From: Allotamlana fucoidanivorans
Lineage (GTDB): Bacteria > Bacteroidota > Bacteroidia > Flavobacteriales > Flavobacteriaceae
Assembly: GCF_006265225.1 (NCBI RefSeq)
Contig: NZ_VDCS01000005.1
Location: 124,001-188,000 of the forward strand
Length of the DNA: 64,000 bases
Reading direction: 5' to 3'
This document shows positions 58,453-64,000 of the stretch, piece after piece. Within the stretch, counting starts at the first letter, position 1; every line of letters starts with the position of its first letter. The position numbers were made by a program, and so were the translations under genes. Under the pieces are notes generated by a model, which was given only the letters and a program-made list of their open reading frames with translations, made no database searches and was not told the DNA's origin.

Positions 58453-59379
58453 TTATTTTGACAACTCTAACATACGCTCTATAGGTAATAGCGCGCGATC
58501 AATTATAGCAGGGTCAACTTCAATTTGTGGTGATTCATTTTTTAAACAATCATAAAGTTTTTGCATGGTATTCATTTTCATAAAATGACACTCGCTGCAA
58601 GCACAAGTATTGTCTTCTTTTGCGGGTGCTGGCACCAACTCAGTATTTGGCATCTCTAATTGCATTTTATGTAAAATCCCTGCTTCAGTAGCCACAATAA
58701 ATTTTTGATCCTGATGTTCTTTCACATAATTAATCATTCCTGATGTAGACCCAATATAGGTGGCCGTATTCAAAATATGTGTTTCAGATTCAGGATGTGC
58801 TATGATTTTATAATCTGGATACTTTTTATGCAGTGCAATTAATTTATCCATAGAAAACGCTTCATGTACCACACAGCTACCATCCCACAACAACATATCT
58901 CTACCAGTTTCATTGATAATATATCGCCCTAAATTCTTATCTGGCGCAAAAATAATAGGCGTATCTTTAGGAACCGACTCTACTATTTTTAAGGCATTTG
59001 ATGAAGTACAAACAATGTCACTTAATGCTTTAATTTCGGCCGAGCAATTCACATAAGTAATCACCACATGATCTGGGTGTGCTTTGGTAAATGCTTCAAA
59101 GGCATCTGGCGGACAAGAATCTGCTAAGGAACACCCTGCATTGACATCAGGCAGTACAACCTTTTTTGATGGATTTAAAATTTTAGCCGTTTCGGCCATA
59201 AAATGCACCCCTGCAAACACAATAATATCCGCATCTGTTTCGGCTGCTTTTTGAGAAAGCCCTAAACTATCACCAACATAATCGGCTATATCTTGAATTT
59301 CCCCTATCTGATAATAATGCGCTAAAATAACGGCATTTTTCTCCTTTTTAAGACGCTGTATTTCTTTTACTAAATCCAT
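58453..59379 (-). CDS. nadA: Quinolinate synthase
   Basis: 308 residues from ATG 59379 ([24 protein letters not shown]). The extra N-terminal 14 residues of the longer frame are rejected. The three [4Fe-4S] ligands are expected in [25 protein letters not shown] and [23 protein letters not shown] and STSGM are substrate-site motifs. It condenses iminoaspartate with dihydroxyacetone phosphate to quinolinate. In operon with nadB. Confidence 0.97.
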   Translation of the reverse strand: MDLVKEIQRLKKEKNAVILAHYYQIGEIQDIADYVGDSLGLSQKAAETDADIIVFAGVHFMAETAKILNPSKKVVLPDVNAGCSLADSCPPDAFEAFTKAHPDHVVITYVNCSAEIKALSDIVCTSSNALKIVESVPKDTPIIFAPDKNLGRYIINETGRDMLLWDGSCVVHEAFSMDKLIALHKKYPDYKIIAHPESETHILNTATYIGSTSGMINYVKEHQDQKFIVATEAGILHKMQLEMPNTELVPAPAKEDNTCACSECHFMKMNTMQKLYDCLKNESPQIEVDPAIIDRALLPIERMLELSK

Positions 59380-59602
59380 CGCAAGTTTCTGTGAATTATT
59401 GCTAAAAAACAGGCAGCACAAATTGTGCCACCAATAAAGTTACAAATATCTTAATTAATACGCTTAAAGGAAGTCCTTTCTTTTAAAAAAAATGCAGGAA
59501 TTAATTACCCGTAATCTTTTTATAAAATCTTTAAAGTTTTGTTAAGCAAACGTTGAAAAAATCAAAAAAACCAAAAAGCATTCAGCAGTAAATCACAGAA
59601 AA

Positions 59603-61411
59603 CTAAGCCTTAACTGAAAGATTTTGAATCTCTAACTGTATCTGATCTAGTAATACTTCACTCTTTTTTAGTTCCTTTTGAACATTTACTTTAATATCTT
59701 CAAAACTATCTTTTACATTTTGAAATAAATATTGATAGTACTGAACGCCAGCTTTCATATTACTAGTAAATGTTTTTAAATACTTTTCTTCCTTTTGATT
59801 CATGAAAGTTTTAGTCTCTTCCAGTTTATTCTTTAAGTAGTCTGTATATATATGAAGTTCCTTTATAAATAAATTAGGCCGATCTGCTCTTGATACCATA
59901 TTATCGCGACCATAAATATGATCTGTTATATTTTTAAGACTCATAATTTTTGAATAGTATGCCATATTTGGCCCTGGACATATAGACACCCCTTCGCCTT
60001 CAACTTTGGTATCTAAATTATACTTTAATAAGGCAGAAGTTCCTAGACCAACACAGGTACAAGACTTTTCGGTAATAGCATTGAAGGCTTTATTATAAGC
60101 TTCAGAAGTCAGGTTTTGTTCATCCAGTTCTTTTAACTTTAAATATTGATACTCGCGTGATGCCGTACAAATGCCTGTTTCTTTAAATTCTTTATTTAAG
60201 GCTACAAACTTTTTAGGGCAGGAACTCCCAGGGCGATTTTTATCAATTAATCGTTGTTTCTCAACATCTTTTGTATTTCCTTTTAAATTATTAAAAGGCA
60301 CACCTAACGGAGAAATACCACTTAAATACAAATCCTTTTCTTTAGCTTCCGCCAACTCCCTCAAGGTCTTATCATCAACGGTTGTTGCTTCAGGAACAAG
60401 CAAAAACGGACTACCCCAACCTACAGAATCTAGCGCATAATGTTCTAGTAGAAAATTGTGTTCTTCCTCTGTTCCCACGCCACCCTGAGCGGTTATCTGA
60501 AAACTTAAATTTGTTGTTGGCAACGGTCTGTTTTGTTTTTCAAGCTCCTGAACAAGTACTTTATAAATAGCCTCTTGAAGCTCGCAACGCTTATCTTTAA
60601 ATTCGGCTAAAACAGGCCCTAATAAATACCCATCTGTAGCAAAAGCATGCCCGCCACAATTAAGTCCTGATTCAATTCTATATTCTGACACCCAAAGGCC
60701 TTTTTTGGCAAGAAATTTTCCCTGAATTAATGCTGATCTGTAATCACTTACCTTTAAAATGATACGCTTATTAAAGTTACCTTGAGCATCTGGGAAAAAG
60801 TCATCAAATTGAGACATGTAACTGTACAATCTAGGATTCATCCCAGCCGATAAAACTACCGATGAATTCAATTTACTCTGTGCAAAACCACGTAGGGCAG
60901 CATGAGCATCATTGTACTCTACACTTAATTTTTCGTCTTTATTATAATTGTCCTTATCAACTTTAGTCATGATGTTAACGTCAATAGATCCCATCACTAA
61001 ATTCTTAGAAGCCCAAGCCTTTATTTCAGAAAAATTAAACCCCCTTGATGTAAGCTTCGTAAATTCTGCTTTTAGCTGAGAATTATTGGGTAACATATTA
61101 ATATATGCCAACAAATCATCACTGGTTTTAGAAGTTAATTCTTTTAAAGATTCGAATTTTTTTTCAGCTAAATCACTTATTAAATTAAGGTATGAGGTGA
61201 TTCGCTTTGCTCTAAAATCTTCAATTTTATCGGTAATCTCCTGATAAGGAATCTCAAACTTCTCACTATACATTTTTCTTAATTTCTCTAGTAAAATATC
61301 GTCAACAAGAGAAATCACAGAATCCATACCGTACTGTGCCACTTTTAGAGGCGTATCAATAGTAAATCCAATCCCCATTACTGGAATATGAAACGAATGC
61401 GCTTTTTTCAT
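59603..61411 (-). CDS. Conserved 602-residue cysteine-containing protein of unknown function
   Basis: 602 residues from ATG 61411 (MKKAHSFHIPVMGIGFTIDTPLKVAQYG). The N-terminal IPVMGIGFTIDTPLKVAQYGMDSV and the later SFQITAQGGVGTEEEHNFLLEHYALDSVGWGSPFLLVPEATTVD (in parts) look like strands of a TIM barrel of the nitronate-monooxygenase/FMN type. Cysteines cluster at GLNCGGHAF, RCELQ, GSSCPKKF, GICTAS, KSCTCVGLG and ISICPGPN-like sites in the C-terminal half, suggesting a metal or Fe-S centre. It lies 223 bp upstream of nadA on the same strand. I do not recognise the family. Confidence 0.6.
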   Translation of the reverse strand: MKKAHSFHIPVMGIGFTIDTPLKVAQYGMDSVISLVDDILLEKLRKMYSEKFEIPYQEITDKIEDFRAKRITSYLNLISDLAEKKFESLKELTSKTSDDLLAYINMLPNNSQLKAEFTKLTSRGFNFSEIKAWASKNLVMGSIDVNIMTKVDKDNYNKDEKLSVEYNDAHAALRGFAQSKLNSSVVLSAGMNPRLYSYMSQFDDFFPDAQGNFNKRIILKVSDYRSALIQGKFLAKKGLWVSEYRIESGLNCGGHAFATDGYLLGPVLAEFKDKRCELQEAIYKVLVQELEKQNRPLPTTNLSFQITAQGGVGTEEEHNFLLEHYALDSVGWGSPFLLVPEATTVDDKTLRELAEAKEKDLYLSGISPLGVPFNNLKGNTKDVEKQRLIDKNRPGSSCPKKFVALNKEFKETGICTASREYQYLKLKELDEQNLTSEAYNKAFNAITEKSCTCVGLGTSALLKYNLDTKVEGEGVSICPGPNMAYYSKIMSLKNITDHIYGRDNMVSRADRPNLFIKELHIYTDYLKNKLEETKTFMNQKEEKYLKTFTSNMKAGVQYYQYLFQNVKDSFEDIKVNVQKELKKSEVLLDQIQLEIQNLSVKA

Positions 61412-61705
61412 AACTGTTTTATTAATCGACAAAGATAGAGCGACATAGAACACAAGAACATGACAAATATCATGCTCTGCATGCCTGGAATATTTATTTT
61501 CAGCACAACAAAACGTTTTTTTAAGCTATAAAATTTAATTTCTAAACAAATTCACATTAGAAAAAACCAAGCATCCTAAGCATTTATTTAATTATTCATA
61601 AATAGAATTCGCTTATCGGGAAAATTTGATAAAACTTTTAAAAGACTATGTGTTCTGTTAAAGCTTCACTATTTTTATGCTTCAATTTTAATAGATAAGG
61701 ATACC

Positions 61706-64000
61706 ATGTCAGTAGAGCCGAAATTAATTCGATTTAACCAAAATGTTTTGTCAAAATATCAGATATTCAACAGTATCTTTATGACATTACCTTTTGACGC
61801 TGTTACCAAAACGGGCGTATTATTACCATTATTTCATGAAACCTGTAAAAAAGGATTTGAGAAAGGCGACGACCCAACTACTATTGTAGAAACATTTTTT
61901 GAAAAATACCAAGCACGACGAAACAAACAAAGTCAAATAAACTTATTGTTTAGGTTTATTCAATATATAGAGCGCCAAGTGGTACTTTTTGATGCCATTG
62001 AAGATGCCGCTTTCCCTATTGTAAATAATATGGACGGCATTGGTACGTTAAGGCACTTAAAAGATTCGGCTAAATCTGAAGATAGCATGCAGGAACTTCA
62101 AAACTACCTTGAAGAATTTAAGGTAAGAATTGTACTTACAGCCCACCCAACACAATTTTATCCAGGGTCTGTTTTAGGTATTATAACTGAGTTGAAAACA
62201 GCCATTGAAGACAATGACCTAACCAAAATCAATAATTTATTTGGTCAATTAGGAAAAACACCATTTTTCAAGCACAAAAAACCTACACCATATGATGAAG
62301 CTAAAAGCCTTGTTTGGTATTTAGAAAATGTATTTTACCATACCTTTGGAGAAATATATAATTACATTCAAACCAATATTTATAATGATGGTAAAAAGCA
62401 CAATGAAATTATAAACATTGGTTTCTGGCCAGGAGGAGACAGAGATGGCAATCCGTTTGTTAAACCTGAAACCACATTAAAAGTAGCCAAGAAACTTAAA
62501 AAATCAATTCTAAAAAAATACTACCAAGATCTAAAAGATTTAAGGCGCAAACTCACCTTTAGAGGGGTAGAAGAACGCGTTATTAAACTAGAAACTATTC
62601 TTTACAAAAACAGCATTGACCTTGATTACAAGAAAAGAATTAGTGCTAAAGAATTAAGAAAAGAACTACTAAGCATTAGAAATATAGTGGTTGAACAACA
62701 CCAATCGCTCTATGTCAATGACCTTAACAAGTTAATAAACAGAGTACATTTATTTGATTACCGATTTGCCTCTTTAGACATTAGGCAGGATAGCCGAATT
62801 CACCACTCCGTGTTCACCACCTTGGTTGATTACTTAATTAGTAGAGGTAATTCTTGTTTCCCAAGTAATTACCACGACTTAAACGAAGACCAGCAAATTA
62901 AAATACTTGCCACTGCCAACGATACTATTGATGATTTGACTGTTTTTGAAGATGAGATGGTTAGAAATACGCTAGAAACCATGAGCGTCATCAAAGAAAT
63001 TCAAGCCATGAATGGGGAGCGTGGTGCTAACCGCTATATTATAAGCAATAACCAAACGGCATTAAACGTGATGCAGCTATTTGCTATGCTAAAAATGGTT
63101 GCTTTCCAAGATGAATTAACGGTTGACATAGGCCCTCTTTTTGAGACCATTCCTGATTTAGAACATGCTCCAGACGTAATGGAACAACTTTACCAAAATC
63201 CAGAATACATGGCTCATTTAAGATTAAGAGGTAGCAAACAAACCATTATGTTAGGTTTCTCTGACGGTACCAAAGATGGGGGGTATTTAATGGCCAATTG
63301 GGGAATTTACAAAGCCAAAGAACTACTCACTGAAATATCTAGAAAATATGATGTTACCGCGATATTCTTTGACGGTCGTGGCGGACCACCAGCACGTGGC
63401 GGCGGAAAAACACATAACTTCTACTCCTCTCTAGGCCCTACTATTGAAGATAAAGAAGTACAATTAACCATTCAAGGACAAACGGTTAGTTCTAATTTTG
63501 GAACCCTAGATTCCTCACAGTACAACCTAGAACAACTTATAAGTTCTGGTATTAAAAACCGTATAGACACCGATAAAAATAGACTTTCTGATGAAGACCG
63601 TGAGGTAATGACTGATTTGGCCGAAACGAGTTATGAGGCTTATAAAAACTTTAAAGCCCACCCCATGTTTATTCCTTATTTAGAACGTATGAGTACTTTA
63701 AAGTACTATGCCAAAACGAATATTGGTAGTAGACCTTCAAAACGAGGCACTTCAGACAAACTCGTGTTTTCAGATTTAAGAGCCATTCCATTTGTAGGAT
63801 CATGGAGCCAATTAAAACAGAATGTACCAGGTTTCTTTGGTGTAGGAACCGCATTAAAACAATATGAAAATCGTGGTGAATTTGATAAAGTAGAACAACT
63901 TTACAAAAACTCTAAATTCTTTAAAACATTATTAGAGAACAGTATGATGTCCTTAACCAAATCATTCTTTGATTTAACAAAGTACATGGCAAAAGACGAA
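61706..64000 (+). CDS. ppc: Phosphoenolpyruvate carboxylase, 3' truncated by the window
   Basis: 765 codons from ATG 61706 (MSVEPKLIRFNQNVLSKYQIF) stay open to the last base. Catalytic motifs: ILTAHPTQF near residue 150, GFWPGGDRDGNPFV near residue 242, DYRFASLDIRQDS near residue 350 and the glycine loop FFDGRGGPPARGGG near residue 560, where most PEPCs have GRGGTVGRGGG. It carboxylates PEP to oxaloacetate. The final ~100 residues, including the usual C-terminal NTG, are outside. Confidence 0.95.
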   Translation, partial: MSVEPKLIRFNQNVLSKYQIFNSIFMTLPFDAVTKTGVLLPLFHETCKKGFEKGDDPTTIVETFFEKYQARRNKQSQINLLFRFIQYIERQVVLFDAIEDAAFPIVNNMDGIGTLRHLKDSAKSEDSMQELQNYLEEFKVRIVLTAHPTQFYPGSVLGIITELKTAIEDNDLTKINNLFGQLGKTPFFKHKKPTPYDEAKSLVWYLENVFYHTFGEIYNYIQTNIYNDGKKHNEIINIGFWPGGDRDGNPFVKPETTLKVAKKLKKSILKKYYQDLKDLRRKLTFRGVEERVIKLETILYKNSIDLDYKKRISAKELRKELLSIRNIVVEQHQSLYVNDLNKLINRVHLFDYRFASLDIRQDSRIHHSVFTTLVDYLISRGNSCFPSNYHDLNEDQQIKILATANDTIDDLTVFEDEMVRNTLETMSVIKEIQAMNGERGANRYIISNNQTALNVMQLFAMLKMVAFQDELTVDIGPLFETIPDLEHAPDVMEQLYQNPEYMAHLRLRGSKQTIMLGFSDGTKDGGYLMANWGIYKAKELLTEISRKYDVTAIFFDGRGGPPARGGGKTHNFYSSLGPTIEDKEVQLTIQGQTVSSNFGTLDSSQYNLEQLISSGIKNRIDTDKNRLSDEDREVMTDLAETSYEAYKNFKAHPMFIPYLERMSTLKYYAKTNIGSRPSKRGTSDKLVFSDLRAIPFVGSWSQLKQNVPGFFGVGTALKQYENRGEFDKVEQLYKNSKFFKTLLENSMMSLTKSFFDLTKYMAKDE

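Noticed and set aside
1-64000. tRNA or rRNA genes
   Set aside because: No cloverleaf with a GTTCNANNC T-arm or rRNA segment was recognised by eye in any intergenic region; a tRNAscan run would settle this.

Overview
The window reads as a chromosomal segment of a marine Flavobacteriaceae (Bacteroidetes), possibly close to Formosa or Zobellia. Supporting signs are low GC, promoters of the TAnnTTTG type, lipoprotein signal peptides ending in SC, a TonB-dependent receptor with an N-terminal carboxypeptidase-regulatory domain, and a P450/ferredoxin/reductase module known from porphyran-degrading marine flavobacteria. The genus is an inference. I see no tRNA, rRNA, IS element or CRISPR array.

Layout. 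0-12 kb is mostly housekeeping: a partial lactonase, rpsP-rimM, a CBS protein, an M13 peptidase, a short-chain threonine dehydrogenase, HupE-like, dCMP deaminase, S41 protease, MarC and DUF3109. 12.7-15.8 kb is an aerobic ribonucleotide reductase whose ATP-cone sits on the small subunit. 17-29 kb is a phosphate region: a Na/Pi cotransporter, a PiT transporter, a phosphate-selective porin, a TonB-dependent receptor with a beta-helix lipoprotein, and small secreted proteins. 29-42 kb holds dgt, DUF1853, a phosphoesterase, a Crp-led four-gene cluster (Crp/Fnr, HbpS-like, propeller-Dabb fusion, SDR), an 1152-residue protein possibly of the PPi-type PEPCK family, a duplicated fragment of gcdH, gcdH and a tRNA methyltransferase. 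42.8-47.9 kb is accessory: three tandem DUF2383 paralogues, two GNATs, DCL and MepB proteins and a short SSB. 47.9-56.1 kb is the 6-O-methyl-D-galactose demethylation module (esterase, GH2, ADH, ferredoxin reductase, ferredoxin, P450) with a divergent AraC regulator. 56-64 kb holds a NUMOD4/HNH protein, nadB-nadA, a 602-residue uncharacterised protein and the start of PEP carboxylase.

The most interesting signal is in 22-29 kb. Upstream of six minus-strand transcription units there are repeats with a GTTA core on the + strand (TAAC on the coding strand) in 11-bp phase. In every case an in-phase core lies an exact multiple of 11 bp from the outer edge of a TAnnTTTG-like element. The clearest array, before the TonB receptor, has six consecutive cores. 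This is the geometry of PhoB/PhoP-family (Pho box) binding. It ties the porin, PiT, TonB receptor, beta-helix lipoprotein and a standalone carboxypeptidase-regulatory-domain protein into one probable phosphate-starvation regulon. One array precedes no gene but a roughly 104-nt stretch ending in a strong intrinsic terminator, a candidate phosphate-controlled small RNA. A seventh array, in the opposite orientation, precedes a small YwqK-like protein.
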